DNA from: CAYNRA01 sp046293395
GTDB lineage: Bacteria; Bacteroidota; Bacteroidia; Cytophagales; Spirosomataceae
Assembly (NCBI GenBank): GCA_046293395.1
Contig: JBKBOU010000001.1
Span: 620,001 to 684,000, forward strand
Direction: 5' to 3'
DNA: 64,000 bases
Shown here: positions 43,432 through 52,932 of the stretch, piece after piece
Layout of the letters: each line of letters begins with the position of its first letter
Position numbering within the stretch: position 1 is the first letter of the stretch
Made by a program: the position numbers and the translations under genes
The notes under the pieces: generated by a model
What the model was told of the DNA's origin: nothing
The model's database searches: none
The model's input: the letters and a program-made list of their open reading frames with translations, nothing else

Positions 43432-44055
43432 ATGAAATCAAGAGAGGTGAAAGTGGTTGATAAATTACCTGTAATGGAGTCTTTTTATACTTTGCAGGGA
43501 GAGGGAATGCACCAAGGAAAAGCAGCGTATTTCATTCGGTTGGGAGGTTGCGAAGTGGGTTGCGTTTGGTGTGATGTAAAAGAATCTTGGGATGCACAAG
43601 CGCATCCGAGCTATTCTGTAGAAGAAATTATTGAAAAGGCGGAGGTGTTTCCGGGCAGACTAGCAGTGATAACAGGAGGGGAACCGCTCATGTATCAACT
43701 GGATGAGCTAACAAAAAAACTACAATATGCTGGTTTTCAAACGAATATAGAAACATCGGGAGTTTATCCTATTTCCGGGAAATGGGATTGGGTTTGTTTT
43801 TCACCCAAAAAATTTCAAACGCCCGTAGATTCCATTTATGCGTACGCTGACGAGTTGAAAGTTGTCATTTATCACCGTTCTGACTTTGAGTTTGCAGAAA
43901 AACATGCACAATTAGTAAAAAAAGAATGCCATTTGCTCTTGCAACCAGAATGGTCCAAACAAGGAGAAATCCTCCCGCTGATTATTGAATATGTAAAGCA
44001 AAATCCAAAATGGAAGGTTAGTTTACAAACACACAAATTTATGGAAATCCCCTGA
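43432..44055 (+). CDS. queE: 7-carboxy-7-deazaguanine synthase
   Basis: A radical SAM enzyme that contracts carboxytetrahydropterin to 7-carboxy-7-deazaguanine in queuosine biosynthesis. The 207-residue protein has the SAM cluster motif CEVGCVWC (Cys40, 44 and 47), the N-terminal FYTLQGEGMHQGKAAYFIRLGGC and the glycine-rich VITGGEPLM. The family has a small protein lacking extra domains, as here. No queC or queD is next to it. It is monocistronic, with a divergent ispG upstream. Confidence 0.92.
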   Translation: MKSREVKVVDKLPVMESFYTLQGEGMHQGKAAYFIRLGGCEVGCVWCDVKESWDAQAHPSYSVEEIIEKAEVFPGRLAVITGGEPLMYQLDELTKKLQYAGFQTNIETSGVYPISGKWDWVCFSPKKFQTPVDSIYAYADELKVVIYHRSDFEFAEKHAQLVKKECHLLLQPEWSKQGEILPLIIEYVKQNPKWKVSLQTHKFMEIP

Positions 44056-44150
44056 TTTCCCTCACGTAACGGGTATCTAAAACAAATCCCATTAAATTTT
44101 TGACTAAGTATTGTGCCAAACAAAAGGTATATTTTGAGTAAATTATTACT

Positions 44151-44217
44151 ATTCGTATAAAAAAAGTACTTATAAGATTGTAAAGCAACTTCTAAAATTT
44201 ACTAAGTTTATACGAAT
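44151..44217. repeat. 11-bp inverted repeat in the leader of the acyltransferase gene
   Basis: ATTCGTATAAA (44151-44161) and TTTATACGAAT (44207-44217) are perfect inverted copies with a 45-base spacer. The right arm is 26 bases before the start codon. It could be an operator pair or an mRNA leader stem. Confidence 0.45.
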
Positions 44218-44242
44218 TAAGAAAGAACAAAAATCTCGTTTC

Positions 44243-45262
44243 ATGTTAAAGAAAAGTGATACGTCTATTCATAGTATTCAAAATCTACGCGGAATTGCCG
44301 CAATATCCGTTGTTTTGAGTCATCTTTTTGTAAATCATACTTCATCTTCTGACCAGATAACACGTTTCATTTCTTCCTTTGCAGAGTTGGGTACGCTTGG
44401 AGTCGAAATGTTCTTTATTATTTCTGGTTTCATCATTCCGTATTCTTTGTATAAGAGTAATTATAAAATTAATGATTGGAAAACATTTTTAACCAAGCGA
44501 GTAATTCGTATTTACCTACCCTATTTGGCTTCACTTTTACTCACTATTTCTTTCATTCTAGCATGGAAATATCTTCTACCAAATTCCAATAATGCCTACA
44601 TAATTGACTCGAAAGCAATCTTTACAAATTTATTTTTTATAAATCCTTTTTATAAAATTGATTTTGTAAATTACTCTTATTGGACATTATTTGTTGAAAT
44701 ACAATATTATCTTTTGGTGGCATTCACTTACCCTCTCATATTTAAGTTTAAAAACGTAGGTGTTTTGCTTGTTGGACTTGTTCTATTCTCGTTAAATTTC
44801 ATTCTACCAGCAGGTTCACTGCCTTTGTACTCGCATTTTCTACTTTTCACGATAGGAACTGTCATTTTCTTGTATTACACAGCTCAAATTTCTGCTTTTC
44901 AATTTTTATTATTTTGTATCTTCTTACTTTTTACGCAATTCCTTTGGCACTTTTACATCCTTCATTGGAACAGAACAATACCCGTTTGTATTGTTTCTAT
45001 TTTATCCATTTTTTTCATCGTTAAACTTAATTTCCACAACCGATTCATCCATTTTTTAGGAAATATTTCCTTCTCACTATACTTAATTCACCAGCCTGTT
45101 ATCGTTTACCTGAATAGTCTTATGTTTTTAAAAGGAATTCAAGTGGACAGATTCATATACCTCGTTTTCCAACTGCTCATTTCTCTACTAGCTGCTTGGA
45201 TTTTCTACACCATTATAGAAAAACCAACCCATTCACTATTGAAGAAAAATTTCAAAAATTAG
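44243..45262 (+). CDS. Acyltransferase family 3 membrane protein (OafA/YrhL-like)
   Basis: An integral membrane acyltransferase that typically O-acetylates or O-acylates surface polysaccharides. The 339 residues form about ten helices. The conserved N-terminal active-site region NLRGIAAISVVLSHLF contains the required Arg and His. Later motifs GTLGVEMFFIISGFIIPYSL and FSLYLIHQPVIVYL fit family 3. The substrate is unknown. The stop overlaps by 4 bp the end of the convergent FAD-dependent oxidoreductase gene. Confidence 0.88.
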   Translation: MLKKSDTSIHSIQNLRGIAAISVVLSHLFVNHTSSSDQITRFISSFAELGTLGVEMFFIISGFIIPYSLYKSNYKINDWKTFLTKRVIRIYLPYLASLLLTISFILAWKYLLPNSNNAYIIDSKAIFTNLFFINPFYKIDFVNYSYWTLFVEIQYYLLVAFTYPLIFKFKNVGVLLVGLVLFSLNFILPAGSLPLYSHFLLFTIGTVIFLYYTAQISAFQFLLFCIFLLFTQFLWHFYILHWNRTIPVCIVSILSIFFIVKLNFHNRFIHFLGNISFSLYLIHQPVIVYLNSLMFLKGIQVDRFIYLVFQLLISLLAAWIFYTIIEKPTHSLLKKNFKN

Positions 45263-46401
45263 GAAATCATTTCTTTTCCATGTGTTAAATGAATCAATCT
45301 GTGTACAATTTTGGGGAAATACTTGAGAGTAAACAAAGTAAAAGTTGTCAACCAAGATGCACCAAAAAGTGACTGAATTGTGCGTCCGACAAACAAACGC
45401 GTTGCAAATTCCTTTTGCCAAGACTTTGTGAAGCCTTGTTCCATTTCTTGGCGGTCAATTTTGGTATTAACGAACGGAATAATCCATTCACTTGCTATTT
45501 TCCCGGACTTAATCGCCATAGCCATTCCGTTCCCACACAACGGTGCAATCAAACCGGCAGAATCACCAATCATGATTATACCATTCACTACCTTTTCTTT
45601 TTCTCGAAAAGACACCTCACTAATAACCAAGGGTTTATCGTACAAAAAAACAGCATTTTCAAAAATATGGGCTAAGTAGTTGTTTTTCATCAGAACCTTT
45701 TGCTCTAATTCTTTGATTCCACCTGCTTTTTGAACTTGTTTTTTCTCTACCAAATAACACAAACAATAACGCTCCTCTTCAATGGCAGAAATCCCACAAT
45801 AGCCACCTTCAAAATTGTGCAAGGAAATCTGATTTTTCGGGAACGAATACGAAATATGGTACTTAACCCCAACATATTCACTTCTTTTCTTAAAAAAAGA
45901 ACGATTCAATACCCGATCCAAATGACTCCTTTTTCCATGCGCACCCAGAACACACATAGCTTCTACTTGCTGCCCAGACTTTGTTTTTACAGAATATGCG
46001 TCTTCTGAAGTACGTATAATTTCGTCCACAGATTCATTTGTCCAAACAGTAACTCCTACCCTTTGTGCGACATCTACCAAAACTTTATCCAAAGCAAATC
46101 GACTCAAGCCAAAGCCACCCATATCCAAAGTTTGAACCAATTTTTGGCCTTTCGTATCTGTAATTTGTAACGTATCAATAGAGGAAGATCCCAGTGAATC
46201 AATAGAAAAACCAAGTAATTGCGAAAGATACATTTTCACTTCATTGGAAATATATTCTCCACAAACACGATGAAAAGGATAGGTGTTTTTTTCAATCAAG
46301 ACAACAGAAATACCCGATTTAGCCAACTCGATGGAAGATACCAAACCAGCTAATCCACCACCAACCACCACAACCGATGTTTTTTTCTGCAAAGCATTCA
46401 T
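45259..46401 (-). CDS. FAD-dependent oxidoreductase, geranylgeranyl-reductase-like
   Basis: A 380-residue flavoprotein. The Rossmann FAD site is SVVVVGGGLAGLVSSIELAKSG with the acidic VLIEK end. A VCGEYISNE segment and the second FAD motif GIIMIGDSAGLIAPLCGNG place it in the geranylgeranyl reductase/halogenase-like group, which reduces isoprenoids or modifies aromatic compounds. In Bacteroidota relatives are often near pigment or polyketide genes, but none is nearby here. It is divergent from polA and convergent with the acyltransferase. Confidence 0.87.
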   Translation of the reverse strand: MNALQKKTSVVVVGGGLAGLVSSIELAKSGISVVLIEKNTYPFHRVCGEYISNEVKMYLSQLLGFSIDSLGSSSIDTLQITDTKGQKLVQTLDMGGFGLSRFALDKVLVDVAQRVGVTVWTNESVDEIIRTSEDAYSVKTKSGQQVEAMCVLGAHGKRSHLDRVLNRSFFKKRSEYVGVKYHISYSFPKNQISLHNFEGGYCGISAIEEERYCLCYLVEKKQVQKAGGIKELEQKVLMKNNYLAHIFENAVFLYDKPLVISEVSFREKEKVVNGIIMIGDSAGLIAPLCGNGMAMAIKSGKIASEWIIPFVNTKIDRQEMEQGFTKSWQKEFATRLFVGRTIQSLFGASWLTTFTLFTLKYFPKIVHRLIHLTHGKEMIS

Positions 46402-46531
46402 ACCTTTTAATCAATTACAAGCGCGTGAAATTGTATAACTATCTGTAAAAAAAGATAGTTTGTTCGTACCGTAAATTACGAGCAAACTGGGCAGATGACG
46501 CATGAATTAGTGAAAAAAGAATTAAAAGCTG

Positions 46532-46539
46532 TAATTTTG
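46532..46539 (+). promoter_or_regulatory. Possible -7 box of polA (TAATTTTG)
   Basis: An exact TAnnTTTG match 17 bases before the polA start, implying a very short leader. The -33 element is weak. Confidence 0.4.
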
Positions 46540-46556
46540 TTCAAACACATTAACGT

Positions 46557-49394
46557 ATGCCTAGCAAAAAATTATTTTTACTTGACGCCTTCGCTCTCAT
46601 TTACAGAGCCCATTTTGCATTTATCAAGAACCCAAGAATTAACTCCGCACAGCTCAATACAAGTGCTGTTTTTGGTTTTACAAATACACTTTTGGAAGTA
46701 CTTTCCAAAGAAAAACCGACACATCTAGGAATTGCATTTGATACCAAAGCGCCTACTTTTAGACACGTACAATACACTGAATACAAAGCAAATAGACAAG
46801 AACAACCAGAAGACATTACGATAGCCATCCCCTATGTAAAACGCCTCGTGCGTGCGATGAATATTCCTCTTTTGGAACTTGATGGCTATGAGGCAGATGA
46901 TATCATCGGAACCATTGCCAAAAAAGCGGTGAAAGATGATTTCGAAGTGTATATGTACACACCCGACAAAGATTACGGGCAACTGGTTGAAGAAAATATC
47001 TTTCTGTACAAACCCGCTATGATGGGAAATGGCGTGGAAATCATGGGTGTACAAGAAGTTTTGAACAGATGGGGCGTTCAACATATTGACCAAGTGGTGG
47101 ATATGCTCGGACTCATGGGCGATAAAGTAGATAATATCCCCGGAATACCGGGCGTAGGTGAAAAAACAGCAGCCAAACTTCTTGCCGAGTTCGGAAGTGT
47201 TGAAAATATTTTGGAAAATGCCCATACCATCTCAGGAAAAATGGGAGAGAAAATTCGGGATGGACGTGAAAGTGCGCTCTTGTCGAAAGAACTTGCCCGA
47301 ATCGACATACACGTTCCTGTTCCTTATGACGCAGACGATTTACGCCTCTCTCCTTACAATACGGAAGAATTAAGTGAATTATTGGATGAATTGGAGTTTC
47401 GGACACTGAGAAAAAAACTTTTAGGTGAAGAATCTACGCCTAAACGAGCGGCAGCCCCTACACCCGTTGCTACCAAACAACCCGTTCAACAACAGACCTC
47501 ACTTTTTGATGCACCGCCAGCCTATACACCCCAGGAAAATAAATACTCGGAAGAAGAACAAACTGAAAAACCGAGTATCCTGAAGACCATTCATTCAACT
47601 GCACATCGCTATGAATTGATGGAAACGGTTGCACTGCAAGAAAAATTAGTACAGCATTTACTCGCACAAAAAGAATTTTGTTTCGATACAGAAACCACGG
47701 ATATTGAGTCGATGGAGGCAAAATTGGTCGGAATTTCTTTCTCTTATCGTGCCGGAGAAGCCTTTTATATCCCGATTTCCAGTGACCAAAATGAAGCAAA
47801 AGAAACCCTTCAGCGCTTTATTCCGGTTTTTGAGCAGGAAGGTATTCTGAAAATCGCACAGAATTTGAAATACGATTTATCCATTTTGCAAAATTATGGA
47901 ATACGCTTAGCTGGACCGTTTTACGATACGATGCTCGCACATTATTTGATTGAGCCCGAACAACGGCACGGTATGGACGCTCTGGCACAAAATTACTTGA
48001 ATTACAAACCTGTTTCTATTGAAGAGCTCATTGGAAAAAAAGGGAAAAATCAAGGGAATATGCGCGATGTACCGTTGGAACAAATCAAAGAATATGCCGC
48101 AGAAGATGCTGATATTACCTTGCAACTCAAACCTATTTTAGCTCACAAACTGAAAGAAACAAACCAAGAACAATTACTCGAAACGGTTGAAATTCCGTTG
48201 GTTCAAGTGCTTTCAGACATGGAACGAACGGGTGTAAATTTAGACATACATGCCTTGCAGGAACTTTCTAGCGAGCTAGAAAAAGACATTACGCGCTTGG
48301 AACAAGAAATTTATACCTTGGCAGGAACGCAATTCAATGTTAGTTCACCTAAACAATTAGGGGAAGTCTTGTTTGAGGTGATGAAAATCGATAAAAAACC
48401 TAAAAAAACGCCTACTGGTCAATATGCAACGGGCGAAGATATTCTGCTTACCTACGAAGCCGAACATTCCATTGTTAAAAATATCCTCGATTTTCGGGAA
48501 CTCCAGAAACTCAAAAGCACTTACGTAGATGCACTTCCTGCCCTCCTTTCTCCAACTACAGGAAGAATACATACTTCTTATAATCAGGCAGTTACTGCAA
48601 CGGGTCGATTGAGTTCCACCAATCCTAACTTACAAAATATTCCTATTCGGACACCGAGGGGTAGAGAAATCAGGAAAGCGTTTATTCCGACGGATGAAAA
48701 CTACCGTATTTTCTCTGCCGATTATTCGCAAATTGAATTACGCATCATGGCTGCATTTTCTGGCGATGAAAGTATGCTGGAAGCTTTCAATCAAGGGGTT
48801 GATATTCATGCAACTACTGCTTCAAAAGTATTTTCTGTTTCTCTGGAAGACGTTACCTCAGATATGCGAAGAAAGGCTAAAATGGTCAATTTCGGGATAA
48901 TTTACGGTATATCTCCGTTTGGTTTGGCGAATAGACTAGCGATTAGCCGCCAAGAAGCCAAAGAAATCATTGACGCTTATTTTCTACAGTTTCCGAAAGT
49001 AAAAGAATACATGGATTTGTGCATTCAAACGGCACAAGAGAAGGAATATGTAGAAACCATCTTAGGTCGTCGTCGGTATTTACGAGACATCAATTCGCGC
49101 AATCAAACAAATCGAGGGTACGCGGAGAGAAACGCCATCAATGCGCCTATTCAAGGAAGTGCAGCCGACTTGATTAAAATTGCGATGATTCAAATCCATG
49201 CGTTTATGCGTGAACAAAACATGCGTTCCAAAATGATTTTGCAGGTGCATGATGAACTTCTATTTGACGCACATGTAGATGAATTGGCGGTTTTACAGGA
49301 AAAAGTAAACCATTTCATGACGACGGCGATTTCGTTGCCCGTAAAACTTGAGACGGGCATGGGTATTGGTAAAAATTGGCTTGAGGCGCATTAA
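46557..49394 (+). CDS. polA: DNA polymerase I
   Basis: This enzyme fills gaps and removes RNA primers. The 945-residue protein has the N-terminal 5'-3' exonuclease (LLDAFALIYRAHFAF, ELDGYEADDIIGTIAKKA, LMGDKVDNIPGIPGVGEKTA), a 3'-5' exonuclease with the metal Asp/Glu intact in FDTETTDIES, and the polymerase domain with SADYSQIELRIMAAFSGDE, RRKAKMVNFGIIYGIS, and QVHDELLFDAH. All three activities look preserved. The start is the first ATG after the promoter. The large B12-type radical SAM gene follows only 12 bp later, probably on the same mRNA. Confidence 0.96.
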   Translation: MPSKKLFLLDAFALIYRAHFAFIKNPRINSAQLNTSAVFGFTNTLLEVLSKEKPTHLGIAFDTKAPTFRHVQYTEYKANRQEQPEDITIAIPYVKRLVRAMNIPLLELDGYEADDIIGTIAKKAVKDDFEVYMYTPDKDYGQLVEENIFLYKPAMMGNGVEIMGVQEVLNRWGVQHIDQVVDMLGLMGDKVDNIPGIPGVGEKTAAKLLAEFGSVENILENAHTISGKMGEKIRDGRESALLSKELARIDIHVPVPYDADDLRLSPYNTEELSELLDELEFRTLRKKLLGEESTPKRAAAPTPVATKQPVQQQTSLFDAPPAYTPQENKYSEEEQTEKPSILKTIHSTAHRYELMETVALQEKLVQHLLAQKEFCFDTETTDIESMEAKLVGISFSYRAGEAFYIPISSDQNEAKETLQRFIPVFEQEGILKIAQNLKYDLSILQNYGIRLAGPFYDTMLAHYLIEPEQRHGMDALAQNYLNYKPVSIEELIGKKGKNQGNMRDVPLEQIKEYAAEDADITLQLKPILAHKLKETNQEQLLETVEIPLVQVLSDMERTGVNLDIHALQELSSELEKDITRLEQEIYTLAGTQFNVSSPKQLGEVLFEVMKIDKKPKKTPTGQYATGEDILLTYEAEHSIVKNILDFRELQKLKSTYVDALPALLSPTTGRIHTSYNQAVTATGRLSSTNPNLQNIPIRTPRGREIRKAFIPTDENYRIFSADYSQIELRIMAAFSGDESMLEAFNQGVDIHATTASKVFSVSLEDVTSDMRRKAKMVNFGIIYGISPFGLANRLAISRQEAKEIIDAYFLQFPKVKEYMDLCIQTAQEKEYVETILGRRRYLRDINSRNQTNRGYAERNAINAPIQGSAADLIKIAMIQIHAFMREQNMRSKMILQVHDELLFDAHVDELAVLQEKVNHFMTTAISLPVKLETGMGIGKNWLEAH

Positions 49395-49406
49395 TTGATA
49401 AAAAAC

Positions 49407-51596
49407 ATGACTTCAAACGTACTTTTATTCACGCCACCTTTTACACAACTCAATACGCCGTACCCTGCAACTGCCTATTTGCAAGGTTTTTTGCATAGCA
49501 AAGGCATTGCTGCGCACCAAGCCGATTTGGGGATTGAGGTTGTCTTACGCTTGTTTTCACGGCAAGGACTCTCAACGATTTTCCGTTATTTGGATGAAAT
49601 AGACGTTGAAATTTCCGAAAATAGTTTTCGGATTTACGCCATGCGTGCGCAATATATCAAGACTATTGACCCGGTTATTTCCTTTTTGCAGAATAAAAAT
49701 CAAACGTTAGCCCATTTAATTTGTGACCGAACTTATTTGCCCGAAGCCGCTCGATTTGCTCAATTGGAAGATCTCGCTTGGGCATTCGGGACAATGGGAA
49801 CCCACGACAAAGCGCGTCACTTGGCTACGCTTTACCTCGAAGACCTCGGTGACTTGATTCGGGAAGTCATTGACCCTCACTTTGGATTTACCCGTTATGC
49901 AGAAAGAATCGCGCGCGCAGCAAGTTCATTTTCTCCTATTTTAGAAGAATTAGAAAAACCTAAAACACTACTAATAAACTATTTAGAGGAAATCATTGAC
50001 CAAAAAATTCAACAATTCAATCCTACTGTCATTGCATTTACAGCCCCATTTCCAGGCAATGTTTTGGGTGCTTTTCAAGCAGCGAATTACATAAAAACAA
50101 ACTACCCGCACCTACCCATTTTATTTGGCGGTGGTTATGCCAATACAGAATTACGAAGACTTGCAGACCCACGTGTTTTTGATTATTTTGATTACGTCCT
50201 CTTAGATGACGGAGAAACGCCCCTCCTCCAACTTCTTCAACACTTGGAAGGTAAAATTCCAGCGAATGAACTCAAACGAACCTTCTTCAGAAACAAAGAA
50301 GGCAAAGTTATTTTTCAGACAAACGCAAAGCAAAAAGATATTCCACAACGCGAGGTTGGCACGCCCTCCTACCGCGACTTACCACTTGATAAATACCTGT
50401 CTGTCATTGAGTTAGCCAATCCTATGCATAGACTTTGGAGTGACGGACGTTGGAATAAGCTTACCTTAGCCCACGGCTGTTATTGGGGAAAATGCTCTTT
50501 TTGCGATATTTCGCTTGACTACATTCAACGGTATGAACCCGTTTCGGCAGAACTTATTTGCGACCGAATTGAGCAGTTAATCGCGGAAACAGGCGAAATT
50601 GGTTTTCACTTTGTCGATGAGGCAGCTCCGCCCGCATTACTTCGAGATGTTTCGATAGAAATACTACGACGAGGAATTTCTGTTGTTTGGTGGACAAATA
50701 TTCGCTTTGAAAAAAGTTTTACCCCAGATCTTGCTCGCTTGATGAAAGCAGCGGGCTGTATCGCCTTATCTGGCGGACTTGAAGTTGCCTCTGACCGGCT
50801 ACTTTCTATAATGCAAAAAGGGGTTACGATTGCCCAGGTGGCACAAGTAGCGCGTGCATTTACCGAAGCAGGCATCATGGTTCATGCCTATTTGATGTAC
50901 GGATTTCCGACACAAACGGAGCAAGAAACCATAGATTCGATGGAAATCGTACGCCAATTATTTTTGAACGGTGTGCTTCAATCTGGCTTTTGGCACCAGT
51001 TTGCCATGACGGCACATAGCCCAGTAGGCTTAGACCCTGCGGCATTTCAGGTACAAACCATTGGCCCTGATTTTGATGGATTTGCAGAAAATGACTTATT
51101 CCACGAAGACCCAACTGGGGCTGAACACGAAGATTTTTCGGATGGACTAAAGAAATCACTTTTCAATTACATGCACGGAATTGGACTAGAAGAGCCCCTT
51201 TCTTTCTGGTTTGATTTTGATATACCTGAAACGAAACTCTCTCCTTTTCATATTGAAGAAGCTTTGGCAAGTACCGTTTTTTCGAAACCTAAAAAATCAG
51301 ACAAATGCTTCTGGATTGGCGGGGAGATTTCGGACGAAGAAGAAGTTGAAGTCGTTCAAGGGAAAACCAGTAAGATATACAAACAACTTATATTCAGTTA
51401 TTTAAAGTCAGACAATCCTTATTTAGTTTCTCCTGAAGTTGGAGATTGGTTGGTAGAAACACTACCTAAATTGCAAGAAGATACGTTGACAGTACGCGAA
51501 TTAACAGAGGATTACTTGCCTTTGGGTGATTTCGCTATTTGGTTAGACAGCGAGGAAGGAAAAATACTTCGGCAGCTTGGACTGCTCATTTTGTAA
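49407..51596 (+). CDS. B12-binding-type radical SAM protein of unknown function
   Basis: A 729-residue protein with an N-terminal Rossmann-like region (NVLLFTPPFTQLNTPYPATA) and a second one resembling a cobalamin-binding domain (QFNPTVIAFTAPFPGNVLGA, PILFGGGYANTELRRL). A radical SAM domain follows, with the variant cluster motif CYWGKCSFC (C-x4-C-x2-C), as in many B12-type members. GYLMYGFPTQTEQETIDSM-like segments fit the barrel. The ATG at 49407 was preferred over a TTG at 49395. It lies 12 bp after polA. The substrate is unknown. It ends at a strong terminator. Confidence 0.82.
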   Translation: MTSNVLLFTPPFTQLNTPYPATAYLQGFLHSKGIAAHQADLGIEVVLRLFSRQGLSTIFRYLDEIDVEISENSFRIYAMRAQYIKTIDPVISFLQNKNQTLAHLICDRTYLPEAARFAQLEDLAWAFGTMGTHDKARHLATLYLEDLGDLIREVIDPHFGFTRYAERIARAASSFSPILEELEKPKTLLINYLEEIIDQKIQQFNPTVIAFTAPFPGNVLGAFQAANYIKTNYPHLPILFGGGYANTELRRLADPRVFDYFDYVLLDDGETPLLQLLQHLEGKIPANELKRTFFRNKEGKVIFQTNAKQKDIPQREVGTPSYRDLPLDKYLSVIELANPMHRLWSDGRWNKLTLAHGCYWGKCSFCDISLDYIQRYEPVSAELICDRIEQLIAETGEIGFHFVDEAAPPALLRDVSIEILRRGISVVWWTNIRFEKSFTPDLARLMKAAGCIALSGGLEVASDRLLSIMQKGVTIAQVAQVARAFTEAGIMVHAYLMYGFPTQTEQETIDSMEIVRQLFLNGVLQSGFWHQFAMTAHSPVGLDPAAFQVQTIGPDFDGFAENDLFHEDPTGAEHEDFSDGLKKSLFNYMHGIGLEEPLSFWFDFDIPETKLSPFHIEEALASTVFSKPKKSDKCFWIGGEISDEEEVEVVQGKTSKIYKQLIFSYLKSDNPYLVSPEVGDWLVETLPKLQEDTLTVRELTEDYLPLGDFAIWLDSEEGKILRQLGLLIL

Positions 51597-51632
51597 AAAA
51601 AGCCGTCACTAAGAAAAGAGGACGGCTTTTTT
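51595..51632. terminator. Bidirectional terminator between the B12 radical SAM gene and gldC
   Basis: AAAAAGCCGTC (51597-51607) pairs with GACGGCTTTTT (51621-51631) over 11 bp, with a 13-base loop, an A-run on the left and a T-run on the right. Confidence 0.88.
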
Positions 51633-51634
51633 AT

Positions 51635-51979
51635 TTATGCTGGATTCTGTTTGGCTTGTTCTTCCAAATGCTTGGCGATAGAACGTCCTGCTTGCTCAAG
51701 AATTTCAATAATTTTTTGGTCTGCAGTCGAATCTTTAATCATTTGCGAAAGATTCCCGATAACATCCACCGTAAAATGATTCATTTCATCGACAGGCATA
51801 TCTTTTGTCCACAAATTAATCCCTAAAAGTCCTTTGTGGTAGTGATCCCAAACACTTACAGAAATGGCTTTGGTCTCGTTAATTCCTTCGTTTGGGTTTT
51901 CTGTAGCATCCCAAAAAATACGTTCTGGAACACGATGTTCGTCTAATTCGACGGTAAAATTAATTTCGGATTTACGCAT
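51635..51979 (-). CDS. gldC: Gliding motility protein GldC
   Basis: GldC is a small cytoplasmic protein required for efficient gliding in Flavobacterium and conserved across gliding Bacteroidota. The 114-residue product begins RKSEINFTVELDEHRVPERI and carries SVSVWDHYHKGLLGINLWTKDMPVDEMNHF, which are family hallmarks. Its biochemical function is unsettled, but it is associated with the type IX secretion and gliding apparatus. It is leftward and monocistronic. gldB, often near gldC, is not present in the window. Confidence 0.9.
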   Translation of the reverse strand: MRKSEINFTVELDEHRVPERIFWDATENPNEGINETKAISVSVWDHYHKGLLGINLWTKDMPVDEMNHFTVDVIGNLSQMIKDSTADQKIIEILEQAGRSIAKHLEEQAKQNPA

Positions 51980-52049
51980 ATTTTTATTTTTCCTTGAATG
52001 GATGATTCCATTGATTGAACCTCAAATTTACGAGAATCGTTTCAATTTT

Positions 52050-52787
52050 TTACGGTTTCGTTGTGTTTGCAAATACTTTTTTGAGCAGTTCGGTTGTGCG
52101 TTCCAACGGATTTTCACGAATCTTCGCTTCTTCTTGCGCAATCAACACAAAAAGTCCATCCAATGCTTTTTCAGTAGCATATTGCTCTAAATTCGGATTC
52201 ATTTTCTTCACAAACGGCACCTGATTATATCTTGTAACGATATCCCCGTACAATTTACTCGCTGTTGTTTCTTGCAGCGATTTTGCCATAATTGGTTGAA
52301 ATAACTTAGATAAATCAGCACGTGTTGTGCGATTCAAATACGTTGTTGCTGCATTTTTTTCTCCTTTTACTATCGAAATAGCGTCTGTAACCGTCATTTC
52401 TGTAATAGATTTCAAGAAAATAGGGGCTGCTTCCTTCGCCGCTTTTTCTGCACCTTGGTTCATGGCAAGCACAAACTGATCTACTTGACTGCCCAAACCG
52501 ATGGAACGAAGTGTCTTTTCTACATTCTGTAAATCAGGCGGAACGGGAATACGAATCAACGGATTTGCCGAATATCCACCAGTAGCAGAAGCAAGTTGTG
52601 TACTTTTATTTACACCAATTTCAAGTGCTTGTTTCAATGCGCCACTCGCTTCACTGGAACTGATAGGCAACGATTGGACAAGTTTTCCAATATTACCTCG
52701 TTGAATACCTTGGCTACACGCTTGAAAGGAAAATCCGGATACAACAAAAAGTGAAGTGGCTAAAAAAATACGTTTCTTTTGAGGCAT
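52050..52787 (-). CDS. DUF4197 family lipoprotein
   Basis: A 245-residue exported protein. The signal ends in a lipobox with Cys at residue 24 (FSFQAC), so it is probably lipid anchored. The rest matches the DUF4197 pattern: ALKQALEIGVNKSTQLAS, IRIPVPPDLQNVEKTLRSIG, AKEAAPIFLKSITEMTVTDA and the C-terminal ATEKALDGLFVLIAQEE. The function of DUF4197 is unknown. It is likely cotranscribed with gldC (70-bp gap, no hairpin between). Confidence 0.85.
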   Translation of the reverse strand: MPQKKRIFLATSLFVVSGFSFQACSQGIQRGNIGKLVQSLPISSSEASGALKQALEIGVNKSTQLASATGGYSANPLIRIPVPPDLQNVEKTLRSIGLGSQVDQFVLAMNQGAEKAAKEAAPIFLKSITEMTVTDAISIVKGEKNAATTYLNRTTRADLSKLFQPIMAKSLQETTASKLYGDIVTRYNQVPFVKKMNPNLEQYATEKALDGLFVLIAQEEAKIRENPLERTTELLKKVFANTTKP

Positions 52788-52932
52788 GGAACAGTAATTA
52801 ATGAATGTATGATAAAAAATTTAAAAGACTTCTTAAATTGAGAACCGAAAAACAGACTTACCTAATTTCTTGTTCTTTGTTCAATGAAAAGAAGTAATTT
52901 AGAAACGCAAATATCACCATTTATTTTTAACC

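Noticed and set aside
46725..47225. Open frame of 166 codons on the minus strand inside polA
   Set aside because: It covers the 5'-nuclease domain of polA, which is fully conserved on the other strand.
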